Shown: in pieces, positions 18,353-29,361 of the stretch
Layout: each line of letters begins with the position of its first letter
Position numbering within the stretch: the first letter of the stretch is position 1
NCBI GenBank assembly: GCA_016838885.1
Contig: JAEKNW010000303.1
Coordinates: 1-33,902, forward strand
Direction of reading: 5' to 3'
Length of the DNA stretch: 33,902 bases
From: Candidatus Cloacimonadota bacterium
GTDB taxonomy: Bacteria > Cloacimonadota > Cloacimonadia > Cloacimonadales > JAFGVF01
Notes under the pieces: model-generated
The model's database searches: none
The model's input: only the letters and a program-made list of their open reading frames with translations
What the model was told of the DNA's origin: nothing
Position numbers and translations under genes: made by a program

Positions 18353-21300
18353 TTATTTTAGGACTTCGTTAGAAGCTTTGACTTTGTAGAAACTACGTTG
18401 ATATTCTTCTATTCCTGTCCAAGTAGGGTCTGTAGTGGTGGCGATTGGAGAACCCCAATCAGTTGCATAAGGATCTGAACTGCGATAAATCTTGTAAGAT
18501 ATTGCATTTGGTACTGCAGTCCATGTTAAAGAAACCAACCCTTCCGAGATTACTATATTCAGGTTTTGAGGAGCAGATAAACTCATCATCTCAGTGGTGA
18601 ATGAGACTTGGTTACCATAGGTTATTCCTGCTTGGTTTATGGCGAATGCCCTTACATAATAGTTTGTATTAGGGTTCAATTCTTCCATCCATAAAGAGTA
18701 ATCCCAGACAAGAGGACTGATTGTATCAATATAGTCGTCAATTGTAGGTAAAGGATTTTCGCTCCAGCAAATACCTGCTTGAGTGATACTACTATTTCCA
18801 TCAGCGGAGATATTTCCACCAACTCTGGCAGAAGTAGGACCTATATCGCTTACAAGCTGGGTAGTAATCGAAGGTAGTGCTATGCCTGATCCACTAAGGG
18901 CAATATATTCAGGATTAGCCAGACTTGTTTCAAGGCTAATATTCCCTGAATAAGTAGTTAGATCAATAGGATGGAAGTAAACATTGATAATAGTTTCAGC
19001 AATGTTTCCATCTTGAGGCTCTAGCATAATTTGGTTTGTTTGTCGGCTTGTGGTTAGTCGAGCATCTAATTCCAGACTAAATCCTTCCGGAGCAGTGATT
19101 AAGACGTTATCAAGCAAATAAGCAGCAGAGATTGTAAAGCTCTGAGCAAGAGATATTGAATTGATAAGAACAGGACCAAAATCAGGTAAGGCAGTATGTG
19201 AGATAGTTAGCTCAGGTCCTATGGTATTAAATGATACCACATCTCCCCAAGCTCTACCTCTTGGATTGTCTGCATAGGCTAGATAAAAATACTGACTTGC
19301 AGGTTCAAGTTCTTGGACTAAAGTTGAGAAATCATTCCCTGTAGAATCAGAACTTATCTGAATACCTTCAGTTAAAGGATCAGGATCGGTCCCAAAGAAA
19401 AATCCTTTTCCCAATATGGGAAGATCCCCATCAGAAATAATTTGAGCATTTAGTTGGCTTGTATATTGTGTTACATTAGAGGCATTCTGAGTAATTACCG
19501 AAGCATTTTCTCCCCCCATAATGATATCATCTATATACCAACCACTGATGTTATGACTATTTCCATCAAAGATAAATGCTAAACGTAGGTTATCAGCTCC
19601 AACTCCATGACTCTCAAAAGTTAATTGATAGTTAAGAGTTTGACTAACGATATCAGCATCAATATTTAACCATTCTTCGATTAGATAGCTATTTGTTCCA
19701 ACCATAGAGAAAAGTTTGAGGTCAAAGCTTTGGTCAATATACTCAACTTTATGTTTAAAGGTAAGCTGGATTTCTTGGAGCCCGGAAGTGTCAAACATAG
19801 GTGAGAGCAGAGTAACTTCACCATCATTATGAGGATCGAAACTAAAATACAGTTCAGGGCTGACAGCTCCGGCTTGACTGCTTCCATTAACAGTCCAATT
19901 TGGGTGGCTAGTCTCCCAACCAGATGGTAAGACACCTTCATCAGCTAAACTGAATCCTTCATAATAAGGGATATTTTCGGTTATAAGCTGGTATCCGAAA
20001 CCAGAAACTTGAATCACTTGTCCATCTCTGCTCCTTGTCTTACTTTGATTTAGTAAAGAAGTGCTTCTGGCAGGTATGTTACCGGCTTGAATAGTAATCA
20101 TAGCCTGCTTACTTCCTACACTTTCAGGAGTGAAATTAATTCCGATCTGAGTAGTCTGACCACTACTTAACTCTACAGGATTACTAAGATTCAACAACTC
20201 GAAATTAGTTTGATTTAAACCTGTAAGTAAAATATCTTGTGGATCAAGTGAAAGAATTCCTCCACCCACATTAGAAATTTCGAAGAATTGAGTGTTAGAA
20301 CTAGTTGCCACTTCTACCCTTCCAAAATCATAAGAGACAGGATTTACAGCAATAAGAGGTAACTCGCGATTCCAAATACTTACATCGTCTATAGCAAAAC
20401 CTTCATCAGTATTCAGGTTGTTTGCCACAAACCTAAAACGCAATCTAACTTGAGAATTATAGGCAATACTGAGCAAGGATGTGCTGAATTTAGTCCAGCC
20501 ATTACTATTACCGTTCCATCTAGGGACTTGTAGAGGACCCATTTGACTTGTAACGTTATATAGACCAGTATCACCTTCAATATATTGCCAACTATTGCCT
20601 CCGTCAATACTAGCCTCAAGAATCATACTGTCGTTATCAACTTCACTCTTATGGTTAATCCACACACTAAACATAGGGTCATCTAGTTCGCTTAGATCAA
20701 TTAACGGTGAACGAAGCCATATATTTGAGTTATTCATATAGTTTTGGCTAAGATTTGTCATCCAACTTAAGTTACCACTATGAGCAGAGTTTAGACTACT
20801 TTGAGCCGGACTACCGTGTTGCCAAATATTCAGGCCGGTGATACTTCCACCTTTGAATCCTCCATCTCCACTCTCGAAATCTTCAAAATATGGGAAGGAG
20901 GTTATAACTAAGCCATCTACAACAGTGAAGCTCCAAATCGGGCAGTTTTCTGCTGTATCCCTAAGTGTGGAAACTTTGTCATTTACCTGCTTGGTTAGCT
21001 TTTTAGAAGGACCTTCTATATTCCTAAACTCATCACTATTGGCAGATGGAATAACCTGCCAGTAATATGTTTCATTATTAACAAGATCAAGCCAAGGCAA
21101 TATGCTATGTGTTCCAACTCCTCCCCAAACTATTCTGCTTTCATAGCTTGTCATAGTTGGATCTGTACCTAACTTGATATGGTAAAGTAGCGGATCCGTA
21201 AATCCTTCCTGAGAAGTATATGACCAGCCCAGATGGTTTTCCACGGGGACATCAATACTGCCATTAGTAGGATAAGGAGTATGAGCTGTCGCAGGTGGTA

Positions 21301-24300
21301 AAATAGTGTTCCAAATCCTGATATCATCAAGAGCTATGCCTTCATCAACATAGCTTGCTCCATAATCATTATCAGAATAGAATCTGAAACGAAGCCAAAC
21401 TTGAGGTTGGTGAGCCAGTGCTGATAAACTAGTAGTGAATTGAGTCCAGACCCCCTCTTGATTAGGTATTCTTCCACTCCAATTTGGATGACTTGGATTT
21501 GTGTGGCTCATATTGTTGTAGAATCCACTATCACCTTGAACTTGTTGCCAAAGGCTTTCATCAAGGGAGTATTCTAAAATCATCCCATCATAAGATGCTT
21601 CAGTCCAAATGTTTAGCATTAAGGAGATGTTTGGGTCATTGAGATTGCTAAAATCATACATTGGAGATTGAAGCCAAGTATTGGCATTATTTTCATAATC
21701 TTGGCTAAGATAGGTCATCCAAGAATTTGATCCGTAAGGAGTATTTATTACTTCTTGAGATGGCCAGCCCAATTCCCAATGATCATTACCTGTAATGGCG
21801 CCGCTTGTCCAACCTCCGGAACCATTTTCGAAATCCTCATAATATGGATAAATGGTTATAGGAGGTGAAGGCAAGGTACTGAAAGACCAAATTGGACTAT
21901 TAAAAGCATCGTTCCTTCTTGCATTGCTTGTTTTATGATGATTTATTTCGTGTGGATTTGTTCCTAATAGTGCTCTTGATTCTTCAAAGGTACTAGGAAT
22001 CACCTGCCAGAAGTATGTGCTTCCATATTGCAGACTAATAGGACTATCTATTGTGTAAAGACCTGGTCCACCAGAGATATAAACTTGAGAATAAGATATC
22101 ATTGAGGAAGAGTTTCCAATTCTAAGGGTATAACCTGTTGGATCTGGGTGTCCATACTGAGAAGTATAAGCCCATGATAATTGAGTATTCAACTGGACAT
22201 CAACCGCTCCCTCATAAGGGGCAGGAGAATCAGCATATCCAGGGCTTTCCCCAGGAGATTTAAGCAAGACATCATCTATCATCCAGGAATTCAGATGGTT
22301 TGAATTCCCAGAGAAAACCCAAGCTAGTTGCAAATTAGATGCACCTGCACCTTGAGCCCATGTGATAGACTGTCTTACAGTTTCTGCCTCAATATGTCCG
22401 TTTGGATTAACCCACTCTCTTAAGAGGTATTCGTTTAAACCAACAATTGAGATTAATTTCAAGCTATAAGCCCCATATTGATGATCAAGTTTATGCCTAA
22501 AAGATAAAGTTAGTTCACTAAATTCACTTGTATCTAAAGCAGGAGTTTTCAGATATAAATCACCTGTTGATTCAGGAGTCCAGAAGAATTGCATTACAGG
22601 AGCTGAGACTCCGATATTAGTATATATCTCTGCACCCCAATTCGCAACATCTCTTTGCCAGCCTGCCGGAATAGTGCCATAGGACAAGCCTGTGAAATCC
22701 TCTGACCATTCAAAGGTTGGGATATAATCAGCATCCCAAATCTCAACATCTTCAATAGCAATACCTTGATATGACAAAGAGTGGTCAGAAGCAAAACGGA
22801 AACGGAGATAGGCTTGAGCTTGATTTGCTAATTCTGGTATGGCAGTAGTGTATTGAGACCAAGTGCCTATATTTCCAGACCACTTTGGGCTTGCCAAAGG
22901 TCCAGAATCACTATTATTATTATAAAAACCTGGATCACCGGTAACTTTTGCCCAAGTGCTTCCATTAGTGGAGTATTCCAAAATCATGCCATCATAGTTG
23001 TTCTCAGTCCTAAGGTTCAGCCAGACTGAAAAAGTGGGAGCAGTAACTTGACTAAAATCCAAAGAGGGAGAACGTAGCCAGCTATTAGTATTGTGTGGAT
23101 AGTTTTGATCTAGATGGGTAGCCCATACTTTTTCATCGCTGTATGGTAAGAATTGGTCTGGACTTGGGTCTCCCCATTCCCAGATATTAGATCCTGTTAT
23201 TAGTCCCCCAAACCAACCACCGGGACCAATTTCAAAATCTTGATAGTAAGGGAATGAGTTGACCAGAGTTTCGCTAACGCTGAAGCTCCAGATTGGACAG
23301 TTTGTTGCAGGGCCACGTGTAAGACTATTGTTTTCTAGAGTTAACTCACCCCTTCTTGCTTGTAACTCAGTCGTAGGAATCACTTGCCAATAGTAGGTAT
23401 TCCCAGCACTGAGTGCTATCATTGGAGTTATTGTATAAGTTCCAGGTCCACCAGAGACATAGGTCTCACTGTATGTATTCATACTAGGGTCACTTCCCAT
23501 CTTGACAATGAAACCATTAGGGTTAGCAAAGTTTTGATGAGCAGTGTAAGTCCATCTAATATTCGTTGCAGGTTCAACACCAGTTTCATTGTTACCAGGC
23601 ACCGGTGAATGAGCCCAATAAGGATTATTACTGTAGAAAGTCCAAATGATATTGTCATCTGAATCGTTTTCATAAGCTGTTCCTGAAAATTCTCCTGTGG
23701 CAGTTCTGAAGATTAGATGTCCTTCTCCGGGAGCGTGATAAACGTTGTAATCTCCACTCCAAGTGTTAGCTGGGAAGACAGCTTCTTCTACCACCAAGCC
23801 CTGTGTGTTATATTTTTTTAGTAAGGTACCACCACTAGCTCCATTTCTAAAAGTGCAATAACTAAAGGGATAATTTGTATCTACGATGCTACCCAGAGCG
23901 AGGTTAATCCCCTCTGCATTCATTTTTTCAAATACACAGTATTGAGCACTTAGCTGAGAACCGCTTGTTGCCTGGAAACTGTAAAAGCCATTATCGGCTG
24001 TGATTGTTACAGGTTCAGAAGGTGTACCCACTGCATATAACTGGCCACTGGATCCAACTATCAGGTTGGCATTGTTGTTTATTTTCAAGGTGGAAGCAGG
24101 GCTTAGAATAAGCTTACGGAAGGCGATATTGAGGTTACCTTTCACCCCTATAGTTGCTCCTTCAGGTAACTCAGCATGATATCCTACTGCTTTGGCAATA
24201 GTTAAGTTATGAAAATTATCACTGTTTATTACGGAGTTGTAGTTTCCCGTATCAATGAATTGCACTGTTCCGTTACCTTCTTCAAAAGCACTGCTACCTG

Positions 24301-27300
24301 CTTGGTTATTCCAGTTACGGCCAACATGCATAAAATCTCCACTATTAGGCATTGAAAGCCTACCACCTTCGATTTTGACATCACGAAGAACGCGGATCAA
24401 GTTGTTCATTGGGGCCAATACTCCACCCTGGATAATCAGATCCCGCTCTACCTGAACCTGGCTTGATAGGTATGTGGCATAAGCAAGACCAGGCTTATTA
24501 ATAACTAAGTCATTAAAACTATTGGTGCTGTGCATTTGGATGTCTCCTGCCCGAGCTCCGGTTAATTCCACTCTACCTGTACCACCATCAAAAGTATTAG
24601 CATTCATAGCTTTAAATGCCCAACCTACTTTAATAGTTCCACCCTCTAATAAAATGTTATCTGAAGCGATCTGCAATCCATTGTGATGTACTTCCAGACA
24701 AGCCGTTTCATAGATAGCAACGTAACCTGCTAAACTATAATATGTTCCGACATAGGGGCGACTAAGTCTTAAGCAACCATTGGTATCTATTTCCATTTCT
24801 GTACCAAGTTGATGGTCAAAATTACCTAAACAACCCAAAGAAGAATTGCCTCCAATATAGGTGTAACCTAAACTGTTAACAACATTACCATTAACTTCCA
24901 AGCTAGTGTTGTTCACCAATTTCAAAGTAGAACCATTGTTCATATTGCCATTAACGTTCATATTGATAGAATCCAGTGTTACTTCACTTTGCCCCATAAT
25001 TGTCATATTTCCTAAAACTGTTAGAATCTGACTACCCACAATCTGAAAATCTGTCCAATCAACTTTATCAATTATCAGGTTTCCGAAACGGGTCCCAACA
25101 GCATCATTTTGAATCCTTGAATAATTAATACTTCCATCAATATCAGAACTTTCACCTGGAGCTGAACTGATCCCAAAAAACCGTAGATTAGCATTTGGGC
25201 CCATCTGGAACACTGAGGTTGATGCCAGATCTAACCCGTTTTGCATCTCTATTGTACCAACATAGAGCCTTGAACTTCCATCATTTTTCCAATAAAGGGT
25301 TCTCTTGACTATAAACTTAGATGAAGCTTGACTTAGAACCAGTTTCCCGATAATCTCAGCTTCTCCTTCAACATTAAAAGTTGCATCTCCTATTAGTAGT
25401 TCACCATTTTGATGCAATAGATTACCGCTTATGCTACTGTTAGTAGTAATAAAGACTCTGCTGTTATAAGTTGTCCTTTCTTCGTCATTGTCGACGTAAA
25501 GGTCATTGCCAGATCGGTCTTGCTTATTGATGAGAAGATTATTAATAGAACTTTGAGGGTGAACTGAAAAATTTGTATCTGCTGTACCCGAAAGCTCAAT
25601 AACACCAGATCCTTGGTGTACTCCCGGTCTTAAACACCGAAAGTTTCCCGCTGTACGAATAAGGCCACCATCAATTGCTAATTCCAAAGTGTTTGGTGAA
25701 TTAGGTATATTGATACCACTAGTCCCGAAATCTAGAACACCACCGGTCATTGTCAATCGCGCATTTCCATCTTGAGCCCAGTAACTAGTTGAGTGAGTGC
25801 CCCATACCCGCATTTCACCTCCATGAATCGTAACATCTGCATTCATATTAACTGAACCAGATGTTTGGATGATAATAATCTCTCCATTGTTAATCACGTA
25901 TTTTCCGGTAATGCTTGATGAAAATAGATCCATGATCTGCACTGTTCCCCCATCAAGATGCAAAGCCCCTGAATACCATTGATAATTATCAATAATCGTA
26001 GTGGAATTCTCTACAAAATGAACATCATTTTGAATGGTAAGGATATTAAAAAAATCTCCATAACAATACTGAGCTTCTGTTCCATTGAAGATTACATTGC
26101 TACTTCCTTTAACAAACATGCCATTGTTAGTCCAATCTCCTTTAATATAAATGCTATTGGCTCCCGGACTTAAAGAACCGGAACTAATTAAGATATCGCC
26201 ATTTATAGTAAGGTCTCTAGATAGAGTAATAACACCGGTGGTAGCAATTTCTACATTATGGAAATAGTCTCCGGCATTGTTAGGGAAGATACCAAAACCT
26301 CCAACAAGTTTTAAGCTTCCTTTTTGCATTTGAAATATCCCGTTATTTACTACATTTGTTACAGCTAACACTCCATCAGTTTCCGAATATAGCGTGGATC
26401 CAGCATGAATTTCTAAGCTCCCTAATACATTAATCTCACCTGTTGCAAGACCATGTAAAGTAACCGACCCCCCTGAGTAGTTACTAATGACTAGATTAAC
26501 AACGTTGAAATCGGTTGAACCATTAAAAATAATGGAATGATGGTAACTTCCAAGTTTTAGCTCCGAGTTCTGAGCAAACATAACCTGGGAACCTGGCGAA
26601 GATGACCAATCATTCTTGCAATTAAACCTTGAATCATCAGTTGCCATTAATGTGGCATTTGGACTTATATTTACTGTTCCATTACAGGTAACTTGTGACC
26701 TCGCGTTAGGGGAGTTTATTACCATATTTCCTTCGATATGAATATCTTCAGATACTGATAAAACACCACTACTTATAGCAAGGGTAGCACCAGCTTCAAT
26801 GTAAAGTGTTTTGGCATTTGCTAAAACTCCTCCACTTATAAGTGGCTGATGAAGTGCAGAAGCTGAAATTGAAACATCATAATGCTCAGTTGGCGCAATC
26901 GGACTTGTCCAGTTTGCAGCATCAAACCAATCAGTAGAAACTGCACCAGTCCAAGACACTTGGTCCTTTATCTCTACCTTGTAGCTATGTAATCCCCAAA
27001 CAGTGGGATTTACAACCAAAGCATACCAGCCAGCTGTGCTAATGTTACAAGCAAAGGACTTTGGTCCGTAAGATCTTTCTCTACTCCATGCTTTAGCCTC
27101 GTTAAAGGCATAATATCCTTGCCCCTCAGCTTCAAAAAAAGCAAAATTCAATGATGATGAACCAAAATCAAAATACCATGTGTTTTCACTTAAATAAACT
27201 TCATAGATATCAACGACTTTATTGGAGGGATGGGTTTTGTTGTATAAAGTCTCTGTCTGAATAATTTTTGGAGTAAAACCTTCTGCACTATAATCAGCAA

Positions 27301-29137
27301 ATACCCCATCTAAAATGCGAAATTTAAAACCCATATCCTGAGCAGGTGATTCTTGCCGATTAATTAGGATATAATTTGTTCTATCTTGGTATTGACTTTG
27401 TTTAACCATGTTAGTGTAGTTAATATCATCATAAAGTTCCATATTCAATTGACCTAGATTGCTCTTCAAGCCTAGAACTTGCCAATTTGCTTCCGGATCA
27501 TATTCTAATCCGGCAAAGCTAACATCTCTTTCAATTATCTGACTGTAAGTCTGAGTCCAAGGAAGACTTGGACCATTGTCTGTTATGATAAAATTACCAC
27601 AACTACCATCCTCTGCTAATAATTCGTTAGTGCTACTGTCTATGAGGCGGAGCCTGACCCGACACATTTCGGAAGTACTGCCTGTTGATGAAACTATATC
27701 CGGTACCATCCAATTGAATGTTCCATTATTTGTAGCATTTGAAGTAACTACTTCCCAAGTTTCAGGTAAATGAGAACCTCCTTCAATATGATACCATATC
27801 TCTAAATGGGTATTAGGCTGACTGTGGGGTGTCCAGATAATTTCATAAGGGTAACCTGAAACCAACTCTTCAGGTGGATTCCATCTTCCCCATGAAATAC
27901 TACCCTGAGGTTGCAATAATCTTAAGTAAGCAGGATTTGGGACTTGAACTTGGGGCCAATATACACCACACAGTTGGGACCTATGTAATAATCGCATGGT
28001 GGGCCAGTTTGAATCGTAAGCTAACCAGGAATCAAAGCCCTGCCTATAGCCTACAATAGTAACAGAGTGCGAGTTATCATCGATATTTGCCAATCCCGGA
28101 ATACCAGCATCAATTATATCCTTCAATCTGTTAAAGAGAGATTCAGTGCTATGGTGATGAGCCCACATTGAGCCGGTATTACAACTATAACCCCATACCT
28201 CTGCTGCTTCATCAATACCATCAGCAATATTTCCAATAAAGGTGCCTCCTGTTTCATTATAGTTAGTCCCCATCTCGTGAGCTAAAATCCGGACAAGGTT
28301 CGTAGTATAAGGACTTACATAATCAATAACAGGATCATATCTTGTAAACTGATAAGCACTCATCTTTCCTGCGCCAGCATAATTATCCCACCAAGCTAAA
28401 ATCATGGCAGCTGCTGTAGGACTACAACCATAGGTCCAAGGTATAAAGGGCATTTTATCTAAGCCTGGAATTAATACGTCGTTTACTGAGCGATCCGGAA
28501 TAGTATCCCACACTAAATCCCATTCTTCATCAAACTCCTCTTTATCCCAAAAATAGACTCCATCATTAAGCTTTTTATGGAAATCAACTTCAGATAACTT
28601 CACTGGAAAAGGTACAGGGTTAATGTAGATATTTTCCTTGCCATTAGTAACCATAGTCCATATTTGAGATGTTCCTAGATAATAGGAACGCACAATCCTA
28701 AAGTCATCCTGAAAAAACTTTCTAGCTTCCTGTTCAATTACTTTTGCTTTCATAATGTTGGGAGATAGACTCTGGGAGGATTCGATAATCACCGGCATAT
28801 CGCGAGTGGCACCCATAATTATATAAGCATAATCATTAATCCCAAACCTAGCATTGCTACTAGTGTTTAAATCACTGCCCAATGAGTTTTTTAGGATTTC
28901 TAGATCTGGAAACTCCCCTTTAACTGAGAAATTGATTTCCCAAGCATTGATTTTGTTATCTAGTCCATAAAGAGCAATTGCTTCAGCCGGGTAGAGTGTT
29001 TCTTCCTTCCATATCGCTGAAGTGTGTTCCTTGGCAATCCTCATAATATCTTCCATGCTCACTGCACGATCTTGCCCTTGAGCAAATAGAAAACTACTCA
29101 ATATTAAAAATATAGTAATCATACTCACACTTTTCAT
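18353..29137 (-). CDS. giant secreted C39-like cysteine peptidase / beta-helix / adhesin-like protein
   Basis: 3594 residues with a signal peptide (cleavage near FLFA|QGQ, residue 19). Layout by eye: prodomain-like 25-225; C39-like peptidase about 228-400 with C238 (WTYGCSPTAAA), H357 (SHSVTIVGY) and D375/N377 (AYDSNW); an Ig-like part to about 520; a long glycine/valine-rich beta-helix-like region, about 730-1830. After that come three repeats of a fibronectin-like module (ending YYWQVIP or YFWQVIP) with a MAM/jelly-roll-like module (P-Y-x-x-DFE ... LRFRF ... IDDV), plus two cleaved-adhesin-like modules, an Ig-like DFG module near 2930-3020, and FN3 domains to the end. No FlgD-like tail. ATG overlaps the preceding small gene (ATGA). 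Likely surface-exposed or secreted; substrate unknown. Confidence 0.85.
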   Translation of the reverse strand: MKSVSMITIFLILSSFLFAQGQDRAVSMEDIMRIAKEHTSAIWKEETLYPAEAIALYGLDNKINAWEINFSVKGEFPDLEILKNSLGSDLNTSSNARFGINDYAYIIMGATRDMPVIIESSQSLSPNIMKAKVIEQEARKFFQDDFRIVRSYYLGTSQIWTMVTNGKENIYINPVPFPVKLSEVDFHKKLNDGVYFWDKEEFDEEWDLVWDTIPDRSVNDVLIPGLDKMPFIPWTYGCSPTAAAMILAWWDNYAGAGKMSAYQFTRYDPVIDYVSPYTTNLVRILAHEMGTNYNETGGTFIGNIADGIDEAAEVWGYSCNTGSMWAHHHSTESLFNRLKDIIDAGIPGLANIDDNSHSVTIVGYRQGFDSWLAYDSNWPTMRLLHRSQLCGVYWPQVQVPNPAYLRLLQPQGSISWGRWNPPEELVSGYPYEIIWTPHSQPNTHLEIWYHIEGGSHLPETWEVVTSNATNNGTFNWMVPDIVSSTGSTSEMCRVRLRLIDSSTNELLAEDGSCGNFIITDNGPSLPWTQTYSQIIERDVSFAGLEYDPEANWQVLGLKSNLGQLNMELYDDINYTNMVKQSQYQDRTNYILINRQESPAQDMGFKFRILDGVFADYSAEGFTPKIIQTETLYNKTHPSNKVVDIYEVYLSENTWYFDFGSSSLNFAFFEAEGQGYYAFNEAKAWSRERSYGPKSFACNISTAGWYALVVNPTVWGLHSYKVEIKDQVSWTGAVSTDWFDAANWTSPIAPTEHYDVSISASALHQPLISGGVLANAKTLYIEAGATLAISSGVLSVSEDIHIEGNMVINSPNARSQVTCNGTVNISPNATLMATDDSRFNCKNDWSSSPGSQVMFAQNSELKLGSYHHSIIFNGSTDFNVVNLVISNYSGGSVTLHGLATGEINVLGSLEIHAGSTLYSETDGVLAVTNVVNNGIFQMQKGSLKLVGGFGIFPNNAGDYFHNVEIATTGVITLSRDLTINGDILISSGSLSPGANSIYIKGDWTNNGMFVKGSSNVIFNGTEAQYCYGDFFNILTIQNDVHFVENSTTIIDNYQWYSGALHLDGGTVQIMDLFSSSITGKYVINNGEIIIIQTSGSVNMNADVTIHGGEMRVWGTHSTSYWAQDGNARLTMTGGVLDFGTSGINIPNSPNTLELAIDGGLIRTAGNFRCLRPGVHQGSGVIELSGTADTNFSVHPQSSINNLLINKQDRSGNDLYVDNDEERTTYNSRVFITTNSSISGNLLHQNGELLIGDATFNVEGEAEIIGKLVLSQASSKFIVKRTLYWKNDGSSRLYVGTIEMQNGLDLASTSVFQMGPNANLRFFGISSAPGESSDIDGSINYSRIQNDAVGTRFGNLIIDKVDWTDFQIVGSQILTVLGNMTIMGQSEVTLDSINMNVNGNMNNGSTLKLVNNTSLEVNGNVVNSLGYTYIGGNSSLGCLGNFDHQLGTEMEIDTNGCLRLSRPYVGTYYSLAGYVAIYETACLEVHHNGLQIASDNILLEGGTIKVGWAFKAMNANTFDGGTGRVELTGARAGDIQMHSTNSFNDLVINKPGLAYATYLSSQVQVERDLIIQGGVLAPMNNLIRVLRDVKIEGGRLSMPNSGDFMHVGRNWNNQAGSSAFEEGNGTVQFIDTGNYNSVINSDNFHNLTIAKAVGYHAELPEGATIGVKGNLNIAFRKLILSPASTLKINNNANLIVGSSGQLYAVGTPSEPVTITADNGFYSFQATSGSQLSAQYCVFEKMNAEGINLALGSIVDTNYPFSYCTFRNGASGGTLLKKYNTQGLVVEEAVFPANTWSGDYNVYHAPGEGHLIFRTATGEFSGTAYENDSDDNIIWTFYSNNPYWAHSPVPGNNETGVEPATNIRWTYTAHQNFANPNGFIVKMGSDPSMNTYSETYVSGGPGTYTITPMIALSAGNTYYWQVIPTTELQARRGELTLENNSLTRGPATNCPIWSFSVSETLVNSFPYYQDFEIGPGGWFGGLITGSNIWEWGDPSPDQFLPYSDEKVWATHLDQNYPHNTNSWLRSPSLDFSQVTAPTFSVWLNLRTENNYDGMILEYSTNGSTWAKVTGDPGFYNNNSDSGPLASPKWSGNIGTWSQYTTAIPELANQAQAYLRFRFASDHSLSYQGIAIEDVEIWDADYIPTFEWSEDFTGLSYGTIPAGWQRDVANWGAEIYTNIGVSAPVMQFFWTPESTGDLYLKTPALDTSEFSELTLSFRHKLDHQYGAYSLKLISIVGLNEYLLREWVNPNGHIEAETVRQSITWAQGAGASNLQLAWVFSGNSNHLNSWMIDDVLLKSPGESPGYADSPAPYEGAVDVQLNTQLSWAYTSQYGHPDPTGYTLRIGNSSSMISYSQVYISGGPGLYTIDSPISLQYGSTYFWQVIPSTFEESRALLGTNPHEINHHKTSNARRNDAFNSPIWSFSTLPSPPITIYPYYEDFENGSGGWTSGAITGNDHWELGWPSQEVINTPYGSNSWMTYLSQDYENNANTWLQSPMYDFSNLNDPNISLMLNIWTEASYDGMILEYSLDESLWQQVQGDSGFYNNMSHTNPSHPNWSGRIPNQEGVWTQFTTSLSALAHQPQVWLRFRFYSDNDYGASYVDEGIALDDIRIWNTILPPATAHTPYPTNGSIDVPVENHLGWSYTSQEGFTDPLLYHIKLGTDPTMTSYESRIVWGGVGTHSILPWLDLVNNETYYWQVIPSANSDEFRNIEGPSKKLTKQVNDKVSTLRDTAENCPIWSFTVVDGLVITSFPYFEDFESGDGGFKGGSITGLNIWQHGSPAQSSLNSAHSGNLSWMTNLSQNYMNNSNIWLRSPLIDLSELDDPMFSVWINHKSEVDNDSMILEASIDGGNSWQYIEGDTGLYNVTSQMGPLQVPRWNGNSNGWTKFSTSLLSIAYNSQVRLRFRFVANNLNTDEGFAIDDVSIWNRELPLIAVNPVSYDFGRVEVATSSNTQFFEISNVGGGILSLDPQDILLTGLNQTNFELLNLSNPVELSSGQTTQIGINFTPESVGSKQAMITIQAGNIPARSTSLLNQSKTRSRDGQVIQVSGFGYQLITENIPYYEGFSLADEGVLPSGWETSHPNWTVNGSSQAGAVSPELYFSFDPHNDGEVTLLSPMFDTSGLQEIQLTFKHKVEYIDQSFDLKLFSMVGTNSYLIEEWLNIDADIVSQTLNYQLTFESHGVGADNLRLAFIFDGNSHNISGWYIDDIIMGGENASVITQNASNVTQYTSQLNAQIISDGDLPILGKGFFFGTDPDPLTEGIQISSDSTGNDFSTLVQELEPASQYFYLAYADNPRGRAWGDVVSFNTIGPELTISHTALPDFGPVLINSISLAQSFTISAAYLLDNVLITAPEGFSLELDARLTTSRQTNQIMLEPQDGNIAETIINVYFHPIDLTTYSGNISLETSLANPEYIALSGSGIALPSITTQLVSDIGPTSARVGGNISADGNSSITQAGICWSENPLPTIDDYIDTISPLVWDYSLWMEELNPNTNYYVRAFAINQAGITYGNQVSFTTEMMSLSAPQNLNIVISEGLVSLTWTAVPNAISYKIYRSSDPYATDWGSPIATTTDPTWTGIEEYQRSFYKVKASNEVLK

Positions 29138-29361
29138 AATTTCTCCTCATTTAAATATTTGTTAATTTGTGGATATCTATTAAATAGATACTTGATTTTG
29201 TTATAATTAGTTGCTGATGATATACTTTGATTAGCTAGTTTTATTAGAAGAGATTCCCGGCTTACAGATAAATAAAAGCTTATAATATTAATCCTCGTAT
29301 TATTGGTTTGATATTTTCTTGTTGCTTCCCTGCTGGTTTCAGTTTTATTTTGCTCTATCAT
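29134..29361 (-). CDS. 75-residue coupled protein of unknown function
   Basis: Not recognised. It is polar, Asn/Ser/Lys-rich, without a signal peptide or membrane helix. GAGG lies before its ATG, the start overlaps the pseudo-receiver gene by 17 bases, and the stop overlaps the giant gene's ATG (ATGA). The giant gene's Shine-Dalgarno GAGGAG is formed by its last codons (Glu-Glu). This nested arrangement supports real translation. It may be a leader cistron that couples translation of the giant gene, or a partner of the pseudo-receiver. It could also be the split-off output part of a once longer response regulator. Confidence 0.55.
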   Translation of the reverse strand: MIEQNKTETSREATRKYQTNNTRINIISFYLSVSRESLLIKLANQSISSATNYNKIKYLFNRYPQINKYLNEEKL

